NCBI GenBank assembly: GCA_030770535.1
Contig: JASVEC010000059.1
Location: forward strand, 62,001-126,000
Direction: 5' to 3'
Length of the DNA stretch: 64,000 bases
Source: Batkoa obscura
Taxonomy: Eukaryota; Entomophthoromycota; Entomophthoromycetes; Entomophthorales; Batkoaceae
The position numbers were made by a program, and so were the translations under genes. Below, piece by piece: positions 1 to 10,801 of this stretch (positions are counted from its first letter, which is position 1; the number at the start of each line of letters is the position of its first letter). The notes below the pieces were generated by a model, which saw only the letters and a program-made list of their open reading frames with translations, was not told the origin of the DNA and did not search any database.

Positions 1-189
1 GACTAGAATAAGGACTTTAAATTAGTGCTAATAATATAATCAGTGTTAAATATTATGAAATATATATTATTATAAACTATTAAGATTATTTTATGAATAG
101 AAGGATAAAAATAAGTCAGTTATAAAACATTTTACATATTTACAAGTTTATTAATTAATATAAAAAATAAGATTAAGAATGAATTCTCT

Positions 190-483
190 TTAAGAAGTTA
201 CCCTTGGCGGTGTGTTTTTTTCCAGAGGTGTACATTCTGGGGTTGCCAATTTTAGAGCCAAACCAAGTTTTGCTACTCCTTTTGCTGAGTGTTTAACGCC
301 GTTAGCATATCCTTTTGATTTAGCCATATTTTGTTCCATTTTACCATGGTTCTTTTGGGCAAATCCGCGATTTCTCATTGAATAATTCCAGGTCAATTTC
401 CCAAACATTTGTTTAAAGCTGCCAGCTACTTCATTCTTCTTTCCATTGACTTTGCTATCACTTCTTTTTTTGTTACCGAACAT
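190..483 (-). CDS. CsbD/Hmp1-like small protein
   Basis: A single-exon 97-residue basic protein. The central part (about residues 12-70) has the pattern of the fungal CsbD-like/Hmp1 family: a G-K-x-x-E-x-x-G-S-x-K-x-x-x-G start, a second Gly/Gln/Lys-rich turn (GFAQKNHGKMEQN) and the AKSKGYANGVKHSAKG end. Family members are small, abundant, soluble proteins; some were reported to bind cruciform or mismatched DNA, and bacterial CsbD is a stress protein. There is no signal peptide or membrane segment. The tail after residue 75 (Pro- and Thr-rich) is not part of the family. The downstream 480-540 region is AT-rich and holds a possible TATA-like stretch for this minus-strand gene. The family call rests on motif memory only. 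Confidence 0.5.
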   Translation of the reverse strand: MFGNKKRSDSKVNGKKNEVAGSFKQMFGKLTWNYSMRNRGFAQKNHGKMEQNMAKSKGYANGVKHSAKGVAKLGLALKLATPECTPLEKNTPPRVTS

Positions 484-1018
484 TTTTATTTTTTTGATAT
501 TTTATTAAATTTCTGTTCGGGTATTTATACTCTTTGAATTAATGATCTCATAATGACTTTATTTCAGAATTTAGTTGTTAACTTATACAATTTATTCGAT
601 CACTGTTTTACATCAGAATGATCCTTGAAAAACTCATATTATCAGTTGACTTGGATGAAATGTTAATAGCCGCCTTATCGCCTTTTAAACATTTTATTGC
701 TTGTATTATTTAAACTTATTTTTAAGCTGACGTTATTCTATAAATTTATAATTTTAAACTACAGCAAACTGTTTTTGATGACCTCATTTTAATGAAGTGC
801 TAAAATAAAAATCCGATTTAAAGAGTTCTTCAGTAAGGCATATATTACTTTACAAACTTATTCAAATTTGATAATATTAGATAAAAAATTGAAATTTAAA
901 GAGTTTTAATAAGGAGTACAATCAAGCTATATTCTTTTCAACTTATATACTACCAGAAAGCTAGTAGCGTTTGTTTATACGTAAACATTATATAGTTGTA
1001 TTTTATAATTTTAATATA

Positions 1019-1121
1019 TGGGGGGAGTGTTTTTTTAGCTTCATTACTTTTTCCATCCCTCAAGCACTATTTGAGCGGAAAAGTTGTTAGTAAAATTATT
1101 AAACACAAAAATACATCCCCA
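1019..1121 (+). mobile_element. short TIR element (MITE-like), copy 1
   Basis: About 103 bp. It begins TGGGGGAGTGTTTTTTT and ends AAAATACATCCCCA, with TA on both sides (1017-1018 and 1122-1123). Internal landmarks typical of the family are present: TTCATTACTTTTTCCAT and GAGCGGAAAAGTTGTTAG. Taken as the reference (plus) orientation. Confidence 0.8.
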
Positions 1122-1419
1122 TATGATGATGATTCTTTCTTTGATTGAATAAAAAGTAGTAGTGTCATTACAAAATATTTGTATTATTAATTAATATTAA
1201 AATATAACATTTTATAGCTTATGTTATTATCATAAGTATTTTAATGTCAAAAATAAAATAATTAATATTATAAAAAACAAATTAAAAACAATCAATATAC
1301 AAAAACAATAATGTTAGAGTAAATACAAATGGTAAAAAAATTAATAGATTAAAATGAATTTAATATCAATCTTTTTAAAAAGTATCTATTAACAAAAAAA
1401 GAAAAATATTTATACCATT

Positions 1420-1518
1420 TGGGGATGTTTTTGGTATCATTGTTTTTTCCATTTTTTTGAGTGTTGTTTGAATGGAAAGATTATTAGTAAAATTCTTTAA
1501 AAAAATATATTCCTAACT
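1420..1518 (+). mobile_element. short TIR element, copy 2, degraded
   Basis: Left end TGGGGATGTTTTTGG is clear. The right end has decayed to ATATTCCTAACTA. The inner part keeps CATTGTTTTTTCCAT and ATTATTAGTAAAATTCTT, enough to place it in the family. Confidence 0.6.
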
Positions 1519-1642
1519 ATATCAAAATAAGTAATAAAGATAAAAATCTGAAAGTTAACACAAGACTTTGTTATTATATCATCAAAAATAATATAAGTAT
1601 TGAAGTCATTAGCGCTAGAATTGAAAATAATAATTATATATA

Positions 1643-1741
1643 TGGGGCTGTTTTTTTTGGTTTCATTATTTTTCCATTTTTTAAGCGCTATTTGAGTGGA
1701 AAGATTGTAATAAAATTCTTAAATAAAAAAACACATCCCCA
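1643..1741 (+). mobile_element. short TIR element, copy 3
   Basis: Left end TGGGGCTGTTTTTTTTGG, core AAGCGCTATTTGAGTGGAAA, right end AACACATCCCCA. TA flanks at 1641-1642 and 1742-1743. Confidence 0.8.
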
Positions 1742-1838
1742 TATTTTAAAGGACTGTTTTTTATTCAAAATAATAAAACAAAATGTTAATAAAGGTATCA
1801 TATAATAAAAAACTTTTAATTTTTAACAAGTAAACATA

Positions 1839-1938
1839 TGGGGATGTATTTTTGTGTTTAATAATTTTATTAACAACTTTTCCGCTCAAATAGTGCTTGA
1901 GGGATGGAAAAAGTAATGAAGACAAAAAAACACTCCCA
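1839..1938 (-). mobile_element. short TIR element, copy 4
   Basis: Opposite orientation to copies 1-3. Starts TGGGGATGTATTTTTGTG, carries TTTTCCGCTCAAATAGTGCT and ends AAAACACTCCCA. TA flanks at 1837-1838 and 1939-1940. It lies less than 100 bp from copy 3, so the two form a head-to-head pair. Confidence 0.8.
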
Positions 1939-2405
1939 TATTAAGTTGGTCCTAATTCTTAAATAATTAAAAAGCAACAAAAACTAAATATAAATGTAAA
2001 TATTTTAAAATTAATTTTAAATAATACTCATTATCTTATTATGTCTTTAATAAGAGCTATTGATAAATATTTTAAAGACAAACTAAAATTATATGCACTG
2101 GTTTTTATATTTATTACTTTTGTTGAGCTATTAGTTGCTTAAAATGGTATCAAAGTTTCTTTCCACACTATAATAAATTATGAAATATTAAATTTTCCTA
2201 TATATTCTGTTGCGAAAACTGAACCTCAAAAAAAATGGTGATTTTAACTATCATTTTCCACAGTATAAATTAGTCTTATTGGTAATCTTTTGAAATTTGT
2301 TTTCTGAAAACAGTAGTAAATTGTAAAAAGTGGTTTATACTGTTTCAGTGTGTCACCCTCATTCGGAAAGATTCTGCAAATTTTTTCACTTTTTGCGACA
2401 GAATA

Positions 2406-2506
2406 TGGGGATGTATTTTTGTGGTTAAGAATTTTACTAACAAATTTTCCGCTTAAATAGCGCTTAAAAGGTGGAAAAAGTAATGAAATCAAAAAAATCA
2501 TCCCCA
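2406..2506 (-). mobile_element. short TIR element, copy 5
   Basis: Starts TGGGGATGTATTTTTGTG and ends AAAAAAATCATCCCCA. The left flank is TA; the right flank is TG, probably a mutated TA. Confidence 0.75.
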
Positions 2507-2978
2507 TGTGGAAGAAAGCCTAATACAGTCGAATTTTCAAGTAGGTTTAGAACTGGAATCAATATTTGGATAATAAAATAAACACATAAGTAATTTAAAG
2601 TTATATAAGCTATAGTAACTTAGTGTATGATTTCGACTATGTAAACCTATTTGGTAGAATTGTAGTGCGTTATTAAGCATAAGCTGTTATCCAAATCAAA
2701 GATTTTTCTCTTATAAGCTACTAAATGTAACCTTTCTAAAAGAAATCATTCTTTAGGAACAGCTTAATATGAGATTTGACATTGGCTATAAAATGGACAT
2801 CAAAATAACCTCTATCAATATTTTATTTAATATAATTATTTGGCATTTTATAACAATAATAAAAATTAAAAATTGAAAAAAATATTTAGGTGTCACATTT
2901 AATATATTGTTAGATAATGAATCATAGTTGGGAATAAGATCAAATTGTTCGTAAGCAAGTAATACATGGATATGTAAT

Positions 2979-4558
2979 TTACTGAAGGTCATCTAATTTG
3001 ATTTGAGAATGTAACTCCTTTTCTTTCTGTTCAAAGTTACGTGCCTGTAAAACGCCTCTGGTTGGGTTAACAAACCATACTATAAAGATTGAGATAAGCA
3101 TAGAGCCTAAAAGGAAGAAAAATCCATATTTGATGCTCCCAGTTGCATCAGAAATAGCACCAACAACTAAAGGACCGATCCAGGAAGAACCTTTATCAGT
3201 AATTTCATAAAGGCCAAAGAATTCATTTTCTTTACCGGCTGGTAACATTTCTGAGTATAGAACACGGTAGAAAGACTGAATTGCACCTAAAAGGAAACCA
3301 TGGTATGCAGAAAAAATGTATACTTCAACTTTAGTTTTAAGACCAAAGCTAATAGATGGGGCTAAACCAATTAACCCATAAAGTGGTAATAAACAATATA
3401 ATAAAGAGAGGATTAAAATCATAGTCTTAGTTGTAAGTTTAAAACGGGAGCGAATGAAATTCCAAAAGACACACCCGATTCCAGCAGCAATGGGTACAAT
3501 AATAGCAGCAATAAGTAATTCAAATAGCTGAAATTGTAGGTCCTTTTTAGCAAAAATAACAGCAACTGCAACGATGGTTGAAACAGCGTCAGACATAATG
3601 AACCATGCTAACAAAAACAAAAATGCTTCAGTAAGGGTTGAAACGTGAGTAAAAGTAAAGAAGGTTTGTTTCCAAGAGTATATAAGATAGTTTTCGCCTT
3701 CTGGGAGCGGAGCACCCGGGCGGCTCTTTAGCCATTTTGCAGCAAATAAAAGGAAAAATAGCATCCAAACTCCAGCGAATGCACATAAAATCTGTAGAGG
3801 ATATGTTTCAACAGGACCTACTTTACTGATAGCAATCATAATACCAGCGGAAATAGCCAAATGAATAACAGCTGCTAAATAACTGGCACCAAACCCTTTG
3901 CTGGAAATTTCATTACCGACCTCTTCACGCACTTCACGAAATTTATTCTCGTCAGTAGGGTCTACTTCTAATACTTCTGGACTATAGGCAGTTAAAGTAG
4001 GGACGTAAGCATAATAAAATACATAACTGGCACCAAAAGCTACATTACCAATAATGGTGTAAATAGCAGCAAGCCAGAAGTGCTCATTTTTAACAACTGT
4101 TAAAAATAAAATTAAAACTATCGCAGATATTGTTGAAGTTGTTAAAAGCATAGTTTTTCTCAAGTTCCCATAATCTGCAATAGAAGACAAACTTACAAAA
4201 ACTAAAGCTTGAAAAGCAACGGATACGGCAGTAGTATACAAAGTAAATGCAGAGGTATCGTACCAAGTTCCTGCAAGATTAACCTTGCAAAGATATTCCT
4301 TACTTGTATCACATGGTTTTGAAAGATCTTTACTATCGAAACCAGCGTTTGCAGCTAAAGTTTCAAGGATAATTGGGATTGCTACACCCATAGCAGTAGA
4401 ATAGAATACTTCCGTCTAAATATATTTAGTTTACTACATGAACAATAAAAAGATAAACTTACAGCAAAGCCAAACACATAGAAGCCATATTTCTCCCTCT
4501 TAGTCACGGGAATAAGTTCAGTATTAGGATGAAAAGTTTTATCTTTTATTGTATCCAT
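2979..4558 (-). CDS. ATG22: Atg22-like vacuolar transporter (MFS)
   Basis: Two exons: 4463-4558 and 2979-4415, split by a 47-bp intron (GTAAGT...TTTAG); 510 residues. The family motif spans the splice: YGFYVFGFA joined to TEVFYSTAMGVAIPIILE. It has about 10-12 hydrophobic helices, with a hydrophilic loop near residues 170-200 as in Atg22 proteins. Atg22 members are vacuolar membrane permeases of the major facilitator superfamily that release amino acids, after autophagic breakdown in yeast. The start is the ATG at 4558; an in-frame ATG at 4573 is also possible. Length agrees with yeast Atg22 (about 530). Substrate cannot be read from the sequence, and fungi can have several paralogues. Confidence 0.88.
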
Positions 4559-4573
4559 TATTGAGATTGACAA

Positions 4574-6145
4574 TTAAAATTAGATTATTGATAATTAGTA
4601 AAATGAAATGGAGTATATTAAACAATTGGTTGGAGAGATGTTATTTACAAAGTATGTACACTATTTACAAATTTAAATTTATTGAAATTTTATAAAGATA
4701 CCAAATTAATTATAGATGGCTTATCAATTAATTTATATTCTTTTTTTTGTTAGAATATAACATTGATTGTCACTTATTAAAGATGAAGCTGACTTGATTG
4801 GCTTCTCTCATACAGGTACTTGACTCATTTCCGTACTTTGAGTTTTGAAACTTCATCAAATTTAAGGTACAGCAAAAATAATTTCTAAATAAAGCTAATA
4901 AAAAATATAAACTTCCTTTAAACCTGTTTTTAGAATAAGAGGAGAATCATAAGTTATTTCATTATAAAGAAATATACTTTTGGCTATTGTCTTTTCGCCC
5001 ATAAAATAATTCCACATTTCAAATAATTTTTATAATTGAAAAATAAAGTGTGTGAGAAAATTATCCATAATAATTGTAGTAACTTTAATCATACGATACA
5101 TAGGTGAGGAGGGGACCTTCAAAATAATTGGTTCAAAAGGTTAAAAATTGACGGACAATTATAAAACTAGATTTAAACTATTATGTTTAGCCTGATTATG
5201 AGTAGAAATTGTGATATAAAAGAACTTTTGGCTATATAAATGGAGAAGATGGTAAGTGGTCGGTCAATTATAATATAAATGATCCCTTTCATAAAAATAT
5301 ATCAAGCAGTAATATATTGGGATCAATGTCTATTTCTCCATTTATTACCACACAGTAAATCCGTAAATGTTAAATAAGAGGGTCTATAATTTGTTTATCA
5401 GGTATTAGAAACTAACCTGATATGGTTCTAAAATTTACTGGAGAATTTTTGGAGAATTTTCAAATGTTATTTAGTCCAAAACATTCACTGAGTTCCAACT
5501 ACTTTATTAGCTGAAAAATGGCATTATAAATTGAAATCTGTAGCAATTATACTAGAAGTATACTTCATGAACCATAGTATTTATTCTTATTAATATGATA
5601 TTAAAGCAAGTTTATTAAACTTTACTTAAAAGAACTTTCTCATTATTTCACCAATAGGATTTTATTTCATAAAAATGTGCTCTATGAATTAATACTAATT
5701 AATGGCATAAATTAATAAAATTATTTTCTTTAAATCGTAATAATGGTGATTGTATAATCTTCATAGATTATTAAAATATGTAAATATGATGTGAGATTAT
5801 TTTGTATATTTTAATTGAAAGGTGAATGGTGTTAAAACCAAACCTAAGAAACAATAAGTTGAAATATATATTAAAAATTTTCGAACAGAGGAGTTAGAGA
5901 GCGCCTAAACAATACCAAATGTTGTCAAAAAAAAGAGGATAGGAATGATCGTGTCATTTTTACTTAAATAACAAATATTAAAATTTATAGAAATAATAAA
6001 ACAAGATAATAATTTTATTAGCCAACTTATAAAGATAAAAGACAGTTAGTTTGAAGTAAAAAGAATTAATGGTGTTTTGCAAAAAATTATCACATATAGA
6101 AAAGTTTTTACTATAAATATTATTCCCTAACAGGATATATAACAG
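4574..6145. other. intergenic, nothing recognised
   Basis: About 1.6 kb of AT-rich DNA between the Atg22-like gene and the tRNA. No long frame, no family element and no obvious repeat was seen. Confidence 0.6.
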
Positions 6146-6217
6146 TTCTTCATGGTCCAGTGGTTAGGATTTTCCGCTTTCACCGGAACGGCCGGGGTTC
6201 GATTCCCCGTGAGGAAG
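6146..6217 (+). tRNA. trnE: tRNA-Glu (anticodon TTC)
   Basis: A 72-nt cloverleaf without an intron. The acceptor stem TTCTTCA pairs with TGAGGAA (one G-T pair). The D arm reads TGGTCCAGTGGTTAGGA. The anticodon stem TTCCG/CGGAA closes the loop CTTTCAC with anticodon TTC. The T arm is CGGGG-TTCGATT-CCCCG, containing the B box. A TTTT run at 6220-6223 fits a Pol III stop. A and B boxes are intact, so it is probably a functional nuclear tRNA gene. Confidence 0.95.
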
Positions 6218-6800
6218 TACTTTTGGTTAAATTTTATTATAACCCCATAGCATTGAATTCTGTACTTACAGTAGGTTTATAAAATTAATATGATTTCATA
6301 TTTTTTATACTATATCTGACAAACTATAAGCTGAAATTAGATTTTAAGCTAATTGATATTGGTATGGGCACATTTATAAATCTAGGTAAAATTTAAAAAT
6401 AGTTTTTTAATAATCATGACAATACGAAAAGATAAAAATAGTCTGTTTGTATATAAATATAAATATAAAATGTATATAAATAAAAATTGTAATATTTAAA
6501 TTTGGTACATGCTTAATAAAGTTGCGATCAAATATATTGGCTCGGCCAAACTCAATAAATATAGTAATTTTAAAGTGTTTATATAATCTTTTTGATCATG
6601 ATCCAAGTTATAAACATAAAACTTGCACTAAATTTATAAATGTTTAATACCCAAATACTTTAATTAAAGTTAAAATTAGAATACAAGTTTAGTTATTATT
6701 ATCATTTTATTATAAGGCAATATGAATAGTGTTACATTTGCCTATTAAGAAGCAATATAAATACCTTAAAGCTTGTTCTAGAATAATTAAACAATTGATT
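6218..6800. other. intergenic, upstream of the expansin gene
   Basis: AT-rich and without an identifiable gene. It must contain the expansin promoter; no specific element stands out. Confidence 0.5.
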
Positions 6801-7556
6801 ATGTATTTCAATTCTTCTTTACTCTGCCTAGCTTCACTTAGCTTACTTTTGAATGCTGCTTTCCATGGCCGTCTTTTTAATAATGCTACATTTGAGCGTA
6901 ATAAACATGATTAAATGATAGATAAGAACTAACTATTAATTAGCTATATTGAGATGTGGTAGCAAAATAGATACTTACAAGAATTATGCTTACGTAGGAT
7001 CTGCAGTGTTTCAATCTACACGTAAGTGTAACACTTGCATTAAAGTGAGATCCAAAGGCCATAGTACCATTGCCCATGTGATTGCCGAATATCGAATCAA
7101 TAAGGAGTTTGATATCCAGTTGAGCGAAAGCTCTTTAAAAGAATTAGAATATCAAAACGAGTCTGTCCCAGTAAGCTATGACTTTGTTACTTGTCCAGAT
7201 ATTAGAGGCAATGTTCGATTTGACTGGGAATCTCAGTCTAATGAGTTTTTTGCTCGCTTTTCGTAATTGTTTTTATTAGATATAATATTTCGTTTCTAAT
7301 TTCTATTAAATATAGAGTTCAAAATTCGATCTATGGCATTGATAATGTTCAATTATCTAAAAATGGTGGTGACTGGAATGACCTCTATAGAAACCCCAAT
7401 AATCTTTGGGTAGTACAACAGATTGCTGGACCTTATGATCTTAAAATTGAGGCCTCTTCAGGCGAAACTCACATCGTTAAGAATGTGATGCCAGTTGCTA
7501 ATGAAGTCCCTACTGATACCCATTTTCAATTTAAGAAAGTACAATGTTTTCCATAG
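6801..7556 (+). CDS. expansin-like secreted protein
   Basis: Three exons, 6801-6897, 6944-7262 and 7316-7556, give 218 residues. A signal peptide (MYFNSSLLCLASLSLLLNAA) decides the start at 6801. Then comes a double-psi beta-barrel domain with paired cysteines (RKCNTCIKV) and the expansin phrase VPVSYDFVTCPDIRGNVRF. The C-terminal domain is CBM63-like: FFARFSVQNSIYGIDNVQ, GGDWNDLYRN, GPYDLKIEASSGE. Expansins loosen plant or fungal wall polysaccharides without hydrolysis. By eye-alignment with bacterial EXLX1, the key barrel Asp lies opposite Ala-Glu, and the WW pair on the binding face is FF here. The fold looks whole but the active face is altered, so activity may differ. An expansin-like swollenin or loosenin relative is the alternative reading. 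Confidence 0.8.
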
Positions 7557-8415
7557 TAAATGGTTATATTAAAATGCATATCACGAAACTGATACTATTT
7601 TTGTTCTCAGCTTAGGATTATAACAGTTATGTATGTAAATAAAAATAACACTATTCTAAAAAAGTGATCGATATGGGAATGTTTTTTTTGGCTTCACTAC
7701 TTTTTTCATCTTTTAAGCACTATTTGAGCAGAAAAAGTATTAGTAAAATTCTTAAGCACAAAAAAAACATCACCATACATAAGCGGTATACTTTAATATA
7801 GTTTAGTATTAAACTGGAGCTTTTGAGAATTTTCTTTCTATCTTCCAGTTTATTTTAAAATCTTATAGCTTCAGATTGAGGTTTTGTGTTAATAGAGTTT
7901 TTGCCTTGTATATGTTCCTAACATTATCCTTAAAAGAAAACTTGTAATGATTGAGATTTATTACATAAACATAAATAATAAATACAATATACAAAATCAA
8001 ATTAAAACCAATTTTAAATCTAGTTTATTGTCCAATATAATAACGGCTGAACATGTATATGATTTTTAAGAAAACAGAATCCATATGAAATGATTATGTT
8101 TAGCCTTAAAGATATGTTATATTAAATACCAAAATATAACAGTAATCATTTTGATATTAAAAGGATACAGGTTAGGACAAGAGTATAATACATGTCTTAA
8201 TAAATCATAACTGCGTAAATTGATACCAAAATGCACAGTGTTTTATTATAGATAATCATTAGATTTAGGAATAATTAGTCATATAGTGATATAGATCTAA
8301 AATAGATAAGATGAAGCTCAATAACATACTAAAAACGAAACACTATTTAAGCGAGTCATTTATAATTACTTTTCTCTTTCATTCTTCATCTCTTTCTAAC
8401 TCAATAAAGATTAGA
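7557..8415. other. intergenic with one short TIR element
   Basis: Separates the expansin and the SPRY gene. It holds element copy 6 (7674-7775). Nothing else was recognised. Confidence 0.6.
7674..7775 (+). mobile_element. short TIR element, copy 6
   Basis: Starts TGGGAATGTTTTTTTTGG, contains AAGCACTATTTGAGCAGAAA and ends AAAAAACATCACCA. TA flanks at 7672-7673 and 7776-7777. It lies 118 bp past the expansin stop codon. Confidence 0.78.
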
Positions 8416-9216
8416 ATGGGTTTTGATTTCTATTTTTATATCGCTCTTGCAGCTGTTTTTGTAGTCATAATTTATGGATGTTATGAATATCATATATATA
8501 GAAAGAACAAGAAAATAAAACAAAACCCAGCTACGTTAAATAATACAATTGTGTTATGTAATACTGAAATTCCTATTTATGAACAAAATCGAGAATTTGA
8601 AAATGAAGAATGGGCTTTTTATATAACTGTAAATCTTAATGAAAAAGTACTAGCTTCAGAACAAGATAAATTATATTTTGTTAATACATCCATTATTCAA
8701 GCTAACAATTATTTCACTAATAATTCAATTTCTGGTTATTTTGAAGTTGAGCTACTGAGTTTAGAGCCAAAGTATAATTTAAATATTGGTCTTAGTTTAT
8801 TGACTATGGATTTAGATTTAATGGAAGGTAAGATTAAATTTAGTATTTATTTTTAGAAAATTTAATGTTGTCATAAAAGATTCAAGTGTATATTTGAATT
8901 GTAATAAAGGAAAACTCACTTATATGGAAAGGAGGTCGAATGGATAGATATTTCATTAGAAATAGGGGATACGATAGGTTGTCTTTATCTTCCAACTCAA
9001 AAGCAGGTCTTATTTACTAAAAATGGACATGAAATAGGAATATTGAATTATAGTATTGGATTGAATCGTGCTTATCCTACTATTAAAGCGACTAAAGGGA
9101 CATTTATCCAATTCAATTTTGGTAAAATGTCATTCAAGTATTTGATTGCAAATCAGCATCAATTCAACTTAGTGTCTCCTTTTTCTACTATTGAAATTCC
9201 ACCACAGTATTCTTGA
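8416..9216 (+). pseudogene. Ssh4/Ear1-like SPRY membrane adaptor, frameshifted
   Basis: A paralogue of the gene at 29713-30547. The best start is the ATG at 8416, just before a single membrane helix (FYFYIALAAVFVVIIYG); an earlier in-frame ATG at 8311 would add 35 residues. After a basic stop-transfer run comes a B30.2/SPRY domain, and the C-terminus reads EIPPQYS, which holds a PPxY motif. In yeast, Ssh4 and Ear1 have this layout (membrane helix, SPRY, PPxY) and bring the ubiquitin ligase Rsp5 to endosomal or vacuolar cargo. Exon 1 is 8416-8827; a 52-bp intron matches the paralogue in place and phase. Exon 2 (8880-9216) needs one frame change between about 8905 and 8941, so the copy is either recently disabled or carries a sequencing error. 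Confidence 0.7.
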
Positions 9217-10724
9217 TTACTTTTAATACTATCAGTTAAAAAAAATCATATAAAATCTATCTTATTATACGTACAACTATCCTAAACATTTAGTTTTCTA
9301 AAGATATAGTTAATTTATTTTCATTTTTTTTAGAGTTCTTTATTAACAAGTACTAATCAAATATTTTTGGCTGAAAGGAGCGATTTGTTTATAAGTACGC
9401 TGTAAGGCTTACTAGGTAAAAAAATACAAAACCATACACTAAAGGATATATTTATTGTGAGAATAACATATATTAAATTGTCTTTGATAATGCAAAAAAT
9501 TTCCATATCAGCTCTTTCGGACAAATCAAACCGTTGGGCTGACTTAGATTAGCACCTGTTAATAAATCAAAATAAGTCAAATTTTGTATTAATTCTATTA
9601 TTTCAATAGAAAAGTCAAAAGCAGTAACATAAATAAAGTTAGTTTTTAAATTATCAAGCAACTATAAGTGTGTTATCTCATATACCAACCTGAAATTGAA
9701 AAAACATTTAGAAATGGTTTTTTGGGAAAATTGAATGTTAGCATTAGAGTAGATATATTTTTATCTTTCTGATAGAGGATAGTTTAACTATTTTGTATTC
9801 TATAATCTCGGCTTCACAGTCCGACTAATAACTTAAAGTAACTTTTTTTCTAATAAATGCTTCAATATCGCTTATAATAAGAGTGGCAAATTATGTATTC
9901 TGATAGCATTGCAATGTTTGCTTATTTTCGTTATTAAAAGCCTTGATGTTTTTAACAAAAACCGATATTATAAAAATTGTTTAAAATTAAAAAATCAAAT
10001 AAAACATATATTTATTTTACATTCCAGCTTTGTTTTTTATAATACAATATTAATCGTGTAGATCAGTCAAGGGATAAAGACAGTTAATGTAATTGTTCAA
10101 AAAGGGGAAACATGTGTTATCATCTTTGAAAGTAAACATTCTGATCCAAAACATTCATAATAAAACCCGAGAGGATTATAATAATATAAGCATGAAATAT
10201 TTAGTTAAGATCTTTCAATACTATTATTATATCATTAAAATATCTTTAAATAACAATCCCCGCCTTCAAAATTTTTGATCAAAATTAGATAAACTACAAT
10301 TTCCCCCAATTTTCAAACTTTATGGCTTAATTTACTTATTTTTGACTTGAATATAATAAATCTCTATTCGTTACTTAATTTTGGTTTCAAGCCTACTTCC
10401 TATTATTATGCATAAACGGGTTAACTATGACTATATACCACTGTTGTACTCTTTTACGATCTAACTAAGTGCTTATTTAAGAAAAAAACTACAAAAAATT
10501 CGGCCAAAGTAAAAGAATAGTCTTTATAAAAATTGATTCTATAAACAAATCAATTATAAAAATTATCGCTAAAAAAGTTGAAAAAGTTGTAAAAGCTACA
10601 ACTATAATTAAATATTATGTCTAGTCTATTTTGTCTCTATTAGAGGCAATTTAAGAAATGTGAAATTTGTAAATTTGAAAGCGGATGTTTCTTAAAAAGT
10701 GACAGTGATTGATAAAAAACGATT
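9217..10724. other. intergenic before the P450 tandem
   Basis: About 1.5 kb without a solid gene. A 62-codon minus-strand frame at 9473-9661 (LTYFDLLTGANLSQPNGLI) has fairly protein-like composition but no start context or family match; it may be a gene remnant. The stretch 10040-10300 resembles 12980-13190, upstream of the second P450, so this flank was duplicated with the gene and has since diverged. Confidence 0.45.
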
Positions 10725-10768
10725 ATGGAGATTTTTAATCCATTCCCGAAAATTAATAAGTATAAATT
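10725..10768 (+). promoter_or_regulatory. shared P450 promoter element and TATA box
   Basis: ATGGAGATTTTTAATCC at 10725-10741 is followed by TATAAATT at 10761-10768, 33 bp before the P450 ATG. The same pair occurs upstream of the other three intact P450 genes, on either strand. Confidence 0.6.
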
Positions 10769-10801
10769 GAAGCTGATTTAAAAAATTAAAAAATAAAACA
10801 A

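Larger units (their letters stand above)
484..2978. other. gene-free stretch rich in short inverted-repeat elements
   Basis: No convincing gene on either strand. Five copies of the short TGGGGATG-type inverted-repeat element lie between 1019 and 2506, annotated one by one below. The open frames at 2244-2507 and 2786-2992 run through or beside these elements and show no protein-like composition. The rest is AT-rich intergenic DNA. Confidence 0.7.

Noticed and set aside
2244-2507. Minus-strand open frame of 87 codons
   Set aside because: Most of its first third lies inside inverted-repeat element copy 5, and the composition is that of AT-rich spacer.
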